From contig NZ_MSJR01000006.1 of the NCBI RefSeq assembly GCF_002078605.1, positions 150,054 to 214,053 of the forward strand: a stretch of 64,000 nt of DNA, given 5' to 3'. Position numbers and translations under genes: made by a program. Source of the DNA: Salegentibacter sediminis (GTDB lineage: Bacteria > Bacteroidota > Bacteroidia > Flavobacteriales > Flavobacteriaceae). This document shows positions 37,534-46,255 of the stretch, in pieces. Within the stretch, counting starts at the first letter, position 1. Every line of letters begins with the position of its first letter. The notes beneath the pieces were generated by a model. That model had not been told where the DNA came from and did no database searches. It saw only the letters and a program-made list of their open reading frames with translations.

Positions 37534-38261
37534 AAGAAGCAATAATTATTTTACTTCAGCTCTTACTGGCCCACGTATTGACAGATTTTGTACTGCAACC
37601 CACCAGGTTTATTAAACATAAACGCCGTTGGAAACAAAGGTCCTGGTTTCTGTATGTACATTCACTAATAGCAGGCCTTCTAAGTTTATTATTTCTTCAG
37701 GATCCCGGGTTTTGGTTGGTTGCAGTTTTTATTGGAGTCACCCATTTTTTTATTGATCTATGGAAACTTCAGCAGAGGAAGGATAATTTAAGGATCTTCC
37801 TCTTCGATCAGTTTCTTCATTTAGTGGTCATATTCCTGGCTTGGTTATATATTGTAAATGGTTTTGTTGAAATTCTTCCGACCTTGCAAAACCTGCTCAT
37901 AAACACCTATTTTCTTGCCATCTTTATCGGGTATCTCCTTATAATTTTCCCAGCGGGATTTCTTATCGGTAAAGCCACTCAGCGCTGGCAGGAGGAAGTA
38001 GAAGTAGCTCATAAAAAGAATAGCCTTGAAGCGGCCGGGCGGTACATAGGTGTTTTTGAAAGAATTCTTGTGCTCACCTTTATTCTTACCGATAATTTTT
38101 CGGCTATAGGGTTTTTAATCGCTGCCAAATCAATTCTCCGCTTTAGCGATAAAAGTGAAACAGGGGCCCGTAAACAAACCGAATACGTGCTTATTGGTAC
38201 GTTGATGAGTTTCGCGATTACGATTGTAATAGGTTTGCTAATACGCCAGTTCGCGCTCTAA
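37530..38261 (+). CDS. DUF3307 multi-pass membrane protein
   Basis: 243 residues with about six hydrophobic segments. Polar residues lie inside these segments in a repeated HxxxD pattern: H15/D19/Q23 (LLAHVLTDFVLQ), H44 (YVHSL), H72/D76 (THFFIDLWK) and D93/H97 (DQFLHL). This resembles metal-binding sites of intramembrane hydrolases such as the YdjM group, so a metal-dependent membrane enzyme is possible but unproven. It overlaps the SatD-like gene by 4 bp. Its 3' end overlaps the convergent gene at 38238 by 24 bp. Confidence 0.85.
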   Translation: MKEAIIILLQLLLAHVLTDFVLQPTRFIKHKRRWKQRSWFLYVHSLIAGLLSLLFLQDPGFWLVAVFIGVTHFFIDLWKLQQRKDNLRIFLFDQFLHLVVIFLAWLYIVNGFVEILPTLQNLLINTYFLAIFIGYLLIIFPAGFLIGKATQRWQEEVEVAHKKNSLEAAGRYIGVFERILVLTFILTDNFSAIGFLIAAKSILRFSDKSETGARKQTEYVLIGTLMSFAITIVIGLLIRQFAL

Positions 38262-38645
38262 TAACTGAATTCTTCCCTGGAGGTTTTGTTTTACAATATT
38301 CATCATCCGTTTATTCAGCGCAGAAGAATTTAGAATATATTTTCTGTATTCTTCAAGGCTAAACTGGCCTATGATGATCCCCTTTAAACTGTTGCGAAAC
38401 TTGATGTCTTTGTGAATAGCATTTTCGATATATTCGAATCTCTTTTCCAGGTTTAGTTCATAAAACGAATTTTTATGTTTTTCGATGTAATTTCTAAAAA
38501 CTTCCAGGATAAGATCTTCCTGGAGTTTAGTAATGGGCCGCAGAGTTTGATTTTGAAAATACTCATCTGAACTCATTTTTTCTGAAACTTTCGCCGAAGG
38601 AATATCGGGTCGCATTTCAATCACTTGTAGATCTCGTAGGTTCAT
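38238..38645 (-). CDS. Conserved protein of unknown function
   Basis: 135 residues, no family recognised. It is helical and charged with no signal or membrane segment. Segments that look conserved are MNLRDLQVIEMRPDIPSAKVSEKMSSDEYFQNQTLRP, IENAIHKDIKFRNSLKG and YILNSSALNKRMMNIVKQ. I recall flavobacterial entries of this type labelled glyoxalase, but no glyoxalase metal site is visible. It overlaps the end of the DUF3307 gene on the opposite strand, so the two messages would be complementary at their ends. Confidence 0.82.
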   Translation of the reverse strand: MNLRDLQVIEMRPDIPSAKVSEKMSSDEYFQNQTLRPITKLQEDLILEVFRNYIEKHKNSFYELNLEKRFEYIENAIHKDIKFRNSLKGIIIGQFSLEEYRKYILNSSALNKRMMNIVKQNLQGRIQLLERELAY

Positions 38646-38824
38646 AACTAATAGAGTTTCTTAAATTTAAGGAATTAACAGCCAGATTTTTGATGAGCCT
38701 TCAAAGACTTGTAAACCACTTATAAACAACAGCATTTCCGTTAAAATCCTCTTAATCGCCCCAGTGGGCCGCTAACTTCTTTTTATCTTTAATTGAATCC
38801 ATTCTATAATACGAACTATTTAAA

Positions 38825-40177
38825 ATGATAATTTCCAAAAATCCTTACACTGGAGAAGAAATTTCCAGAATAAAGGAATTCACCAAAAACGATATCGAAA
38901 ATGCCCTGGCTAATGCCGAAAAAAGATTTCATTCCTGGAAATCCACAAGTTTTGATAAGCGGGCAGAATTATTGCTAAATCTGGCTAAGGAACTTAAAGA
39001 AAATTCCAAAGAGTATGCTACAGATATTAGCCTGGAGATGGGGAAACCTATTTCCCAGAGTATTGCCGAAATTGAAAAATGTGCCTGGGTTTGTGAGTAT
39101 TATGCCGAAAATGGTGAAAAACAACTTGCTAACGAGAAAATAAAAACAGATGCGGCCGAATCCTACGTAAGTTTTGAACCTCTCGGCGTAATTCTCGCCG
39201 TTATGCCCTGGAATTATCCTTTCTGGCAGGTATTCAGGTTTGCAGCTCCGGCATTAATGGCAGGGAATATAGCGGTACTCAAACATGCCAGCAATGTAAT
39301 GAAATCTGCTGCGAGCATCCAAAAAGCTTTTGAAAGAGCCGGATTTCCAAAAGAGTGTTTTCAAAGCCTGGCCATAGGAAGTGATAAAGTAGAGGTTATA
39401 ATCAGAGATCCAAGAGTAAAAGCAGTTACGCTTACCGGTAGTAATCCTGCCGGAAGTGCTGTTGCTTCTGTTGCCGGAGAAGAAATAAAGAAAACAGTTC
39501 TGGAATTGGGAGGTAGTAATGCGCTCGTTGTTTTTGAGGATGCTAAGCTTCCCGAGACGGTAAAAACCTGTGTGATGGCAAGATTTCAGAATACGGGACA
39601 AAGCTGCATTGCCGGGAAACGTCTTTTGTTACATAAAAACATTGCTGAGGAATTTCTGGAAGAATTCACAAAACAGGTTCGGGAACTTAAAAGTGGAAAT
39701 CCTATGGATGAAGAAACCTTTATAGGAGTACTTGCACGGGAAGATTTGGCAAAGGACATTGAGGAACAGGTTCAGAAATCATTGAAAATGGGAGCAGAAA
39801 TTATTTTAGGCGGAAATCGGGATTCGGCCTATTATGAGCCAAGTATTTTAATAAATGTAAAACCCGGTATGCCGGTATTTGATGAAGAAACATTTGGGCC
39901 GGTAATAGGAGTAACCATTTTCAAAGATGAAAAGGAAGCTATAGAACTTGCTAACCATTCTAAATTCGGCTTGGGCGTCTCGGTATTTACCGAAGACCTG
40001 GATTTCGCCAAAAAAATAATCCCTAAGTTTAATGATGGGGCAGTTTTTATTAATGACCTGGTAAAAAGTGATCCCCGGTTACCTTTTGGAGGTACTAAAA
40101 GTTCAGGTTATGGAAGGGAATTGTCAGAACACGGAATTAGAGAATTTGTTAATCGTAAAACAGTATATTTTAAATAA
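38825..40177 (+). CDS. NAD(P)-dependent aldehyde dehydrogenase (succinate-semialdehyde type)
   Basis: 450 residues. Catalytic Cys is in FQNTGQSCIAGKRL, the general-base Glu in VLELGGSNALVV, and the cofactor-binding stretch in VMPWNYPFWQVFRF. The opening MIISKNPYTGEEI and the short length match the Bacteroidota succinate-semialdehyde dehydrogenase group. Substrate remains inferred. The Nudix gene starts 5 bp after its stop, so they are co-transcribed. Confidence 0.92.
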   Translation: MIISKNPYTGEEISRIKEFTKNDIENALANAEKRFHSWKSTSFDKRAELLLNLAKELKENSKEYATDISLEMGKPISQSIAEIEKCAWVCEYYAENGEKQLANEKIKTDAAESYVSFEPLGVILAVMPWNYPFWQVFRFAAPALMAGNIAVLKHASNVMKSAASIQKAFERAGFPKECFQSLAIGSDKVEVIIRDPRVKAVTLTGSNPAGSAVASVAGEEIKKTVLELGGSNALVVFEDAKLPETVKTCVMARFQNTGQSCIAGKRLLLHKNIAEEFLEEFTKQVRELKSGNPMDEETFIGVLAREDLAKDIEEQVQKSLKMGAEIILGGNRDSAYYEPSILINVKPGMPVFDEETFGPVIGVTIFKDEKEAIELANHSKFGLGVSVFTEDLDFAKKIIPKFNDGAVFINDLVKSDPRLPFGGTKSSGYGRELSEHGIREFVNRKTVYFK

Positions 40178-40182
40178 AAATT

Positions 40183-40593
40183 ATGAAACAGGAGATAGCT
40201 GTAACAGTAGATATAGTTGCTTTTTGCAATGCAAATAGCAGAATAAATGTATTATTAATCAAACGAAAAAATGAGCCATTTAAAGGGCAATGGGCAATTC
40301 CCGGCGGTTTTGTTGATGAAAATGAAGACCTTGAAGATGCCGCCAAACGGGAGCTGGCCGAAGAAACCGGGGTAAAAGCCAAAACCCTTGAGCAGGTAAG
40401 AGCCTTTGGAACTCCAGGACGAGACCCGCGGGGACGCATAGTTTCCATAGGTTTTTTAGCCTGGATAGACTGCGAAGAAAATCCGGTAGCAGCTGATGAT
40501 GCCGCAGAAGCCAAATGGTTTAAACTTGATGAGCTTCCGGAATTGGCCTTTGACCACGCCGAAATAATTAAAGCAGCTGAAAATTATTTGTAA
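40183..40593 (+). CDS. Nudix hydrolase
   Basis: 136 residues. The Nudix box GGFVDENEDLEDAAKRELAEETGV fits GX5EX7REUXEEXGU (about residues 44-67). Family members remove nucleoside diphosphates from linked metabolites such as ADP-ribose, NAD(H) or oxidised nucleotides. The particular substrate is unclear. It follows the aldehyde dehydrogenase closely and may clean up a related cofactor. Confidence 0.94.
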   Translation: MKQEIAVTVDIVAFCNANSRINVLLIKRKNEPFKGQWAIPGGFVDENEDLEDAAKRELAEETGVKAKTLEQVRAFGTPGRDPRGRIVSIGFLAWIDCEENPVAADDAAEAKWFKLDELPELAFDHAEIIKAAENYL

Positions 40594-40724
40594 TGCGAAT
40601 CCAAGAGTAAATCTGCGATAAAAATTTATTTTTTTGATTTTGACCCTGGAGAAAGACCGATTTTCGTAAAAATGAAGGCAGGTTTTTTCAGCCAGGGTTT
40701 AGTTTATTACTTTTAAAATAAAAA

Positions 40725-41120
40725 ATGAGATTTCATACGAGAAAATGGGTAAAACCTCAGGATTTAAACCCCAACGGAACTCTGTTTGGAGGTAGACTTC
40801 TGGAGTGGATTGATGAAGAATGTGCTCTTTATAGTATCATTCAATTGGAAAATCCACGAACGGTGACCAAATATATAAGCGAAATCAATTTTCAGAATTC
40901 TGCACATCAAGGCGATATTGTAGAAATAGGCATTGATGTTCTGAAATTTGGAAATACTTCTTTGAATTTGCGCTGCGAGGTAAGAAATAAAATGACCCGG
41001 GCCGTCATAATTACCATTGAAAAAATAATTATGGTCACTCTTGATAAAGACGGCAAACCGACACCGCACGGAAAAACAAAAATAGAATATGTAAGAGACA
41101 GGCTTAATCAAAACGATTAA
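40725..41120 (+). CDS. Acyl-CoA thioesterase (hotdog fold)
   Basis: 131 residues. The hotdog signature NPNGTLFGGRLLEWIDEECAL (about 16-36) carries the catalytic Asp/Asn region. The rest, ISEINFQNSAHQGDIVEIGIDVLKFGNTSL, fits the YciA/BfiT acyl-CoA hydrolase group. It cleaves acyl-CoA thioesters in the cytoplasm. Its last 4 bp overlap the convergent EEP gene, with no terminator hairpin between. Confidence 0.9.
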   Translation: MRFHTRKWVKPQDLNPNGTLFGGRLLEWIDEECALYSIIQLENPRTVTKYISEINFQNSAHQGDIVEIGIDVLKFGNTSLNLRCEVRNKMTRAVIITIEKIIMVTLDKDGKPTPHGKTKIEYVRDRLNQND

Positions 41121-42214
41121 TCTTCTTCTTCAGCTTCTTTTGCTTTTTCCTGATTTTCTTTTTCCTCTTCCTTTATTTGCTCGTTAGCTCTTTTTAACTG
41201 ATTTTCATTGGGTTCTTCTGCGGTCTGTTCACTTGCTATTCCTGGTTCCAGACTAAGTATGGCATAGAAAGGAAAATGATCAGACCCGGTTTTCTCACCG
41301 GTTTTCACATCTTTTACTCTAAATTCTTCCGAAGTAAAAATATGGTCCAGCGGCCATCTTAGAAGCAGGTTTTCAGCATTAAAAGTGTTGTAGAACCCCC
41401 GGCCAACCCTTACATCCAAAAGCTTGCCTACACTCTGAAAAAGGGAGGTAGTTTCAGACCAGGCCACATCGTTAAAATCTCCAATTACAATTACCGGCAG
41501 TTCCCGTTCCAGGCTCATTTTTGCAACTTTCATCATTTCAGCATCCCGGTCTGAAGAACTGGGGTTATGTTGTGGCATAGGAGGAGTGGGATGGATGGCA
41601 TGAAGCTGCACCAAATCTCCCCCAGGAAGTTTTATTCGGGTGTGAATGGATGGAATGCTGTCATCTACAAGATAGCGCACCTGAGGATTATTCAGTTCAA
41701 ATTTTGAATAAAGCAGCATTCCGTAGGTGTTATCTAAAGGGACTTCAACTTTATAACGGTAGGAGGGATCCAGGTTTTTAGAAATTTCATTTTTCCAAAT
41801 TGTATTGGTTTCAGTGAAGACCATAACATCGGGATCTATACGAGCCACTTCGCCTATTAATTTCTCGTATTTTTCATTCTTCTGAAGCACATTAGCCGTT
41901 AGGAGCTTTATTTGAGGAGCTTCTGGGTTTGTGCTCTCTCCAATTTCATATGTTGAAAAAGGGGTGTATGGATAAATCTTACCAAACTGAAAGGCAAAAC
42001 ATGCCAGAAGAACACCCATAAAAATATAGTCCTGGACCCATTTAATATCGAAGCGTATAAAATAGGCGGCAATGGCCGTGAGGGTTAAAAGAGTTAACTG
42101 GATATGCGGAAAATCAAAAATCCGAATCCACCAAAAATCGGCTGCGATTAGGGGAATTAAAGTCAAGACAACGGCAATTGCACCAAAGATTTGTAGAAAG
42201 CTTTTTAATTTCAT
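41117..42214 (-). CDS. Endonuclease/exonuclease/phosphatase-family membrane protein
   Basis: 365 residues. Three hydrophobic segments occupy residues about 5-85, followed by an EEP domain: LTANVLQKN, VFTETN, VIGDFNDVAWSETT and a final SDHFPFYA with the catalytic Asp-His. The tail (KRANEQIKEEEKENQEKAKEAEEED) is strongly charged and probably disordered. The layout resembles YafD-type membrane phosphodiesterases. The substrate may be lipid or nucleic acid; the sequence does not say. Confidence 0.88.
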   Translation of the reverse strand: MKLKSFLQIFGAIAVVLTLIPLIAADFWWIRIFDFPHIQLTLLTLTAIAAYFIRFDIKWVQDYIFMGVLLACFAFQFGKIYPYTPFSTYEIGESTNPEAPQIKLLTANVLQKNEKYEKLIGEVARIDPDVMVFTETNTIWKNEISKNLDPSYRYKVEVPLDNTYGMLLYSKFELNNPQVRYLVDDSIPSIHTRIKLPGGDLVQLHAIHPTPPMPQHNPSSSDRDAEMMKVAKMSLERELPVIVIGDFNDVAWSETTSLFQSVGKLLDVRVGRGFYNTFNAENLLLRWPLDHIFTSEEFRVKDVKTGEKTGSDHFPFYAILSLEPGIASEQTAEEPNENQLKRANEQIKEEEKENQEKAKEAEEED

Positions 42215-42245
42215 TGGTTGAATTTATTTGCTAAATATAGCAGAA

Positions 42246-43538
42246 TTAATCTTTGGACTCAGAAGCCTGCCGTAAATATTTAGTGATATCGTCCCCCGAG
42301 GGAGCTTCAAATAGCTGGAGCCCGAAGTAAGGAACCGCCGCAATTATGTGGTCGAAGATATCGGCAGAAATATATTCAAAATTTTCCCAGCGTTTGTCCC
42401 TGCTAAAACAAAGAATTTCTACCGGAATTCCCTGGGAAGTAGGTGCAAGATGTCTCACAATAATATAAAGTTCTTTATGCACCGCAGAATGATTTTGAAG
42501 ATAGGTGTCTACATATTTTCGAAAAATGCCGAGGTTAGTTTGGTTTCGTCCATTGATGGGTAAGGAGCGGTCAATGTTTTGAGCCTCATTATAGGAATTA
42601 ATTTCATTTTGACGGTTTTCCAGGTAGGGTTCAATAAGTTGGATCTTTTTGAGTTCTTCCAGGTTGGCATCGGTCATGAATTTAACCGAATTCTGCTTAA
42701 TAAAAATCGCCCTTTTAATCCTTCTGCCCGGAGATTCCTGCATTCCCCGCCAGTTTTGAAAAGAATCGGAAATTAGGCTGTAAGTTGGAATTGTGGTAAA
42801 AGTATTGTCAAAATTCTGCACCCTTACGGTTGAAAGGTTGATCTCGGTAACAGTTCCATCAGCACCATATTTGCTGAAAGTGATCCAGTCACCAATCCTT
42901 ACAATATCATTTACAGTTACCTGAATAGAAGCCACAAAACCTAAAATGGTATCTTTAAAGACCAATAACAAGATGGCGGAAGCCGCCCCCAGAGAGATTA
43001 TAAATTTCACTACTGATTCTCCGGTGATTTCTGCAAAAATAAAAAGCAGGGCGATGATCCATACCACGATCATAACCACCTGAATATAACTTTCAACAGG
43101 TTTGTCTTTAAAAGATTCCTGGGTTTTGAGAAAAGCTTTCAGGGTTCGCATGAAACTGCGAAAAATCCAAACTACCAGGAAAATAACATAAATATTGAAA
43201 ACGAATTCAAATACTTTAATTACTAATGGGAAGTCATTAAATATAAAGGGGAATAAATAGTAAAGGATAAAAAGAGGCACTACCCGGCCAATATATTTCG
43301 GAAATTTAGTTTTGATAAGAAAATCATCAAAGGTGGTTTTAGTTTTATTAGTGAAGGCTTTAAAACCCTCAATAACAAAAGTTTTGATAAGGTGATTAAT
43401 CCCCAGAACAAGGAGGATCAGGACCAGGATATTAATCGTTAAATTGATATACTGGGCCGCTATGGGATCCAAACCATTCTCTATAAGCAGGTCTTCAACA
43501 AGACATACAAGATTTTTTAACCACCCATCAAATTCCAT
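42246..43538 (-). CDS. MscS-family mechanosensitive channel
   Basis: 430 residues. Four or five membrane segments lie in residues 20-190. The pore-lining helix and beta domain are visible as LGAASAILLLVFKDTILGFVASIQVTVNDIVRIGDWI, followed by GTVTEINLSTVRVQNFDNTFTTIPTYSLISDSFQNW. It is longer than E. coli MscS, closer to the YbdG/YnaI group. Opens to osmotic stress. It lies 2 bp after DUF3817 and is co-transcribed with it. Confidence 0.94.
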   Translation of the reverse strand: MEFDGWLKNLVCLVEDLLIENGLDPIAAQYINLTINILVLILLVLGINHLIKTFVIEGFKAFTNKTKTTFDDFLIKTKFPKYIGRVVPLFILYYLFPFIFNDFPLVIKVFEFVFNIYVIFLVVWIFRSFMRTLKAFLKTQESFKDKPVESYIQVVMIVVWIIALLFIFAEITGESVVKFIISLGAASAILLLVFKDTILGFVASIQVTVNDIVRIGDWITFSKYGADGTVTEINLSTVRVQNFDNTFTTIPTYSLISDSFQNWRGMQESPGRRIKRAIFIKQNSVKFMTDANLEELKKIQLIEPYLENRQNEINSYNEAQNIDRSLPINGRNQTNLGIFRKYVDTYLQNHSAVHKELYIIVRHLAPTSQGIPVEILCFSRDKRWENFEYISADIFDHIIAAVPYFGLQLFEAPSGDDITKYLRQASESKD

Positions 43539-43540
43539 AG

Positions 43541-43819
43541 CTATAAATATTTTCTTTCAACATAAAAGGGGCCGAAAGGAACCAGCGAACATGCGAGAAT
43601 TAGAGATAGTTCTTTGAAGTTCCAATTCATTGGTCTAAAAAGATAAATAGCACCTAAAACATATGCTATAAAAAGTAGCCCGTGAGCCATACCAATATTT
43701 TCAACCATTGCAGGTTTATCAAACATATATTTTAGAGGCATTGCTATAAACAACAATAGTAAAAAGGACAAACCTTCTAAAATACTCACCCATTTAAAAA
43801 TTTTCTTCTTCTTTTCCAC
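43541..43819 (-). CDS. DUF3817 small membrane protein
   Basis: 92 residues with three hydrophobic segments (VSILEGLSFLLLLFIAMPLKY, MAHGLLFIAYVLGAIYLF, LSLILACSLVPFGPFYVE). The pattern matches DUF3817, often called a YdzA-like membrane protein. Function unknown. Start supported by a TATCTTTG box 20 bp upstream. It precedes the MscS gene by 2 bp, so a link to osmotic control is possible. Confidence 0.88.
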   Translation of the reverse strand: MEKKKKIFKWVSILEGLSFLLLLFIAMPLKYMFDKPAMVENIGMAHGLLFIAYVLGAIYLFRPMNWNFKELSLILACSLVPFGPFYVERKYL

Positions 43820-43839
43820 AATATTTAATTTAAACAGCG

Positions 43840-43847
43840 CAAAGATA
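43840..43847 (-). promoter_or_regulatory. Candidate -7 box (TATCTTTG) of the DUF3817-MscS unit
   Basis: The minus strand matches TAnnTTTG, 20 bp before the DUF3817 start. No -33 TTG seen. Confidence 0.5.
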
Positions 43848-43986
43848 GTTTTTATACGAGATTTATGCAGAGAGTAGAGCGCTATTTTTAAGAAGCCCGG
43901 AGGATAGATTAAATCAAATTAGCGTTTCGTTAACGAGCGCTTGTTTAACATTTTTCTTAATTTGCACAATCAACAAAAAATATTAA

Positions 43987-45027
43987 ATGAATTCTAAAAT
44001 ATTGGTCACCGGTGGCCTCGGTTTTATCGGGTCGCATACCGTGGTGGCCCTGCAGGAAAAAGGTTTTGAAGTAGTAATTATAGATAATTTGTCTAATACC
44101 AGTATCGATGTATTGGGCGGGATTACCAAAATAAGTCAGAAAACCCCGGTTTTTGAAAACTTTGATCTAAGAGATAAGGCTAAAGTAAAGGAGTTTTTTG
44201 AAAAGCATCCCGACATTGATGGGGTGATACATTTTGCAGCTTCCAAAGCGGTAGGGGAAAGTGTGATAAATCCACTTTTATATTACGAAAATAACCTGGC
44301 CAGCCTAATCTATTTGCTTAAAGAACTCAATAAGAAAGAAAATCCAGGTTTTATTTTTAGTTCTTCCTGTACCGTTTATGGGCAGGCCAAAGACTTACCT
44401 ATTACAGAGGATGCGCCAGTGAAGAAAGCTGAATCGCCTTATGGGAATACCAAACAGATTGGGGAGGAGATAATTGCAGATACCTGTAAGGCCAACCCTG
44501 GGTTTAGGGCAATTTCACTTCGCTATTTCAATCCTATTGGAGCCCATCCAAGTGCAGAGATTGGTGAGCTTCCAATAGGGACTCCGCAGAATCTTATTCC
44601 CTTTATCACACAAACGGCCATTGGGGAGCGGGAAGAATTATCGGTTTTTGGCGATGATTACCCAACTCCAGATGGGACCTGTATTAGGGATTATATTCAC
44701 GTAATGGATCTTGCCCGGGCCCATGTGGTGGCTTTAGAACGACTTATGGAGAACAAGGAGGAGACCAATTACGAAGTCTTTAACCTCGGTACGGGGAAAG
44801 GGAATTCCGTTTTAGAAGTGATTAAGAGCTTTGAAAAAGTTAGCGGCGTGAAGTTGCCATATAAGATTACCGATAGAAGAGAAGGTGATATCACCGCGGC
44901 CTATGCCGATACGACCAAAGCAAATGATGAACTCAACTGGAAAGCAAATCTCAGTTTAGACGAAGCTTTAGATAGTGCCTGGAAATGGCAAAAGGAGGTT
45001 AAAAGAAGAACTGAAACCGAAAATTAA
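43987..45027 (+). CDS. galE: UDP-glucose 4-epimerase
   Basis: 346 residues. NAD-binding GGLGFIGSHTV is at residues 8-18, the catalytic SSSCTVYG and YGNTK at about 120-155, and the substrate-binding NPIGAHPSAEIGE and YIHVMDLARAHV segments follow. It interconverts UDP-glucose and UDP-galactose for surface polysaccharides or galactose use. It is monocistronic, ending at a perfect terminator hairpin. Confidence 0.95.
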   Translation: MNSKILVTGGLGFIGSHTVVALQEKGFEVVIIDNLSNTSIDVLGGITKISQKTPVFENFDLRDKAKVKEFFEKHPDIDGVIHFAASKAVGESVINPLLYYENNLASLIYLLKELNKKENPGFIFSSSCTVYGQAKDLPITEDAPVKKAESPYGNTKQIGEEIIADTCKANPGFRAISLRYFNPIGAHPSAEIGELPIGTPQNLIPFITQTAIGEREELSVFGDDYPTPDGTCIRDYIHVMDLARAHVVALERLMENKEETNYEVFNLGTGKGNSVLEVIKSFEKVSGVKLPYKITDRREGDITAAYADTTKANDELNWKANLSLDEALDSAWKWQKEVKRRTETEN

Positions 45028-45045
45028 TAATTTATCATTTATCCC

Positions 45046-45087
45046 AAAAAGCGCCCCGGTCTTTTAAGACCGGGGCGTTTTATTTTC
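45046..45087. terminator. Strong terminator after galE
   Basis: CGCCCCGGTCTT pairs perfectly with AAGACCGGGGCG across TT, flanked by A and T tracts on both sides. It can serve galE and the convergent YqaE gene. Confidence 0.93.
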
Positions 45088-45101
45088 TGAGAGTTTTACT
45101 T

Positions 45102-45260
45102 TTATCTTGTTCCATTTACCAGAAAAGCATGAATTACACCTGGAATCCATCCCAGGGCTGTAAGTATCAAGCTTATAACAAATGTTCCACTTAAGCCGTG
45201 TTTTAAAAAAACAGCGAGGGGTGGTAAAAGAATATTCAATATTACAGTTAATAAAGACAT
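45102..45260 (-). CDS. YqaE/Pmp3-family small membrane protein
   Basis: Not in the ORF track because it has only 52 residues. The translation MSLLTVILNILLPPLAVFLKHG, then GWIPGVIHAFLV, is the Pmp3/YqaE signature: two hydrophobic helices joined by a short loop with the conserved LPP and WIPG motifs. These proteolipids are induced by salt or low temperature and affect membrane potential. It lies between galE's terminator and DUF1206 on the minus strand. I am confident in the family. Confidence 0.92.
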   Translation of the reverse strand: MSLLTVILNILLPPLAVFLKHGLSGTFVISLILTALGWIPGVIHAFLVNGTR

Positions 45261-45356
45261 AATTGAAGTTTTAATTGATTAGTAATATGGAAGATAAATA
45301 ATCTCTTAGGATTAAAATTCTCCTTTAAGATGGATTTCAGATAGTTTAACAGCGAC

Positions 45357-46151
45357 TTAAGTTCTGAATTTTCTGTATTTAACCATCATAAAGACATAGA
45401 TGGAATAGCAAATCATTCCTGCTGCTACAGTTCCCATCAACCAGGAACCCATGGGAGATTCACGTAAAAAAGCGAACGCATCTGTAGTGCTCTTTATGTC
45501 TGTAGTATTATGGGCTACCGCCGCTCGAACAAAGAAATAAGCAAGGATAGCGAAGATAATTCCACGGGCGATTAAACCTAGATATCCCGTATTTTTTATA
45601 GTCCTTCTACGCTTTTCTTCTGAAATTGATTTGTAATCAAATTTCTTCAGAAAATCTTTATAAAAGGCCTTTTTAAACTGAAAGAAACTGGTCGCTACAA
45701 GGCCTATTCCTATTGCTGTAAAAACATAAACTCCACTATCACCTGTTAAAAATGAGTTTATCATTCCATTTTGACCAGAACCCGACTGAGAAGTTGATCC
45801 GGCGTTTAGAAGTTTCATTACAGCATAACCCGCGATACTTAGGTAAAGTAGGCCACTTATGAAAAAGCCAAATCTTTTGGCCTTAGCTTTCATATCCTTT
45901 CCAATATTTTCCGGGTCCTTTATAGCTTGAAAAAACCGCCATCCAGAATAACAAAGTAAGCCAAGGGCAATTAAAGCCAATAAAACATTACCAAAAGTTT
46001 GTTTTTCCAGAAAGTCGATTACTTTAAGCTTACCCGCTGTTTGGCCTCCCATATTAAAAGCAGCCAATAAAGTTAGGATTCCAATTAATCCGTATACCAC
46101 TGCTTTAGCGGCGTAACCAGTGCGCGCCACCTTCTTTAATTTAGAATTCAT
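45357..46151 (-). CDS. DUF1206 membrane protein
   Basis: 264 residues with three tandem DUF1206 units, each a pair of hydrophobic helices. They begin at KVARTGYAAKAVVYGLIGI (about 5), RFGFFISGLLYLSIAGYAV (about 90) and IKNTGYLGLIARGIIFAIL (about 185). Function is unknown; such genes often sit with stress-related loci. It lies 96 bp upstream of YqaE on the same strand. Confidence 0.9.
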   Translation of the reverse strand: MNSKLKKVARTGYAAKAVVYGLIGILTLLAAFNMGGQTAGKLKVIDFLEKQTFGNVLLALIALGLLCYSGWRFFQAIKDPENIGKDMKAKAKRFGFFISGLLYLSIAGYAVMKLLNAGSTSQSGSGQNGMINSFLTGDSGVYVFTAIGIGLVATSFFQFKKAFYKDFLKKFDYKSISEEKRRRTIKNTGYLGLIARGIIFAILAYFFVRAAVAHNTTDIKSTTDAFAFLRESPMGSWLMGTVAAGMICYSIYVFMMVKYRKFRT

Positions 46152-46255
46152 AAAATTGAGTTTTTGGTTGGTTTTTATTAAAACTAATTCAATTCTATGA
46201 AAGCGGAAGGACCGTTAGGAAAAATTTAGAATTTAGGAATATGCCAAGAAAGGGA

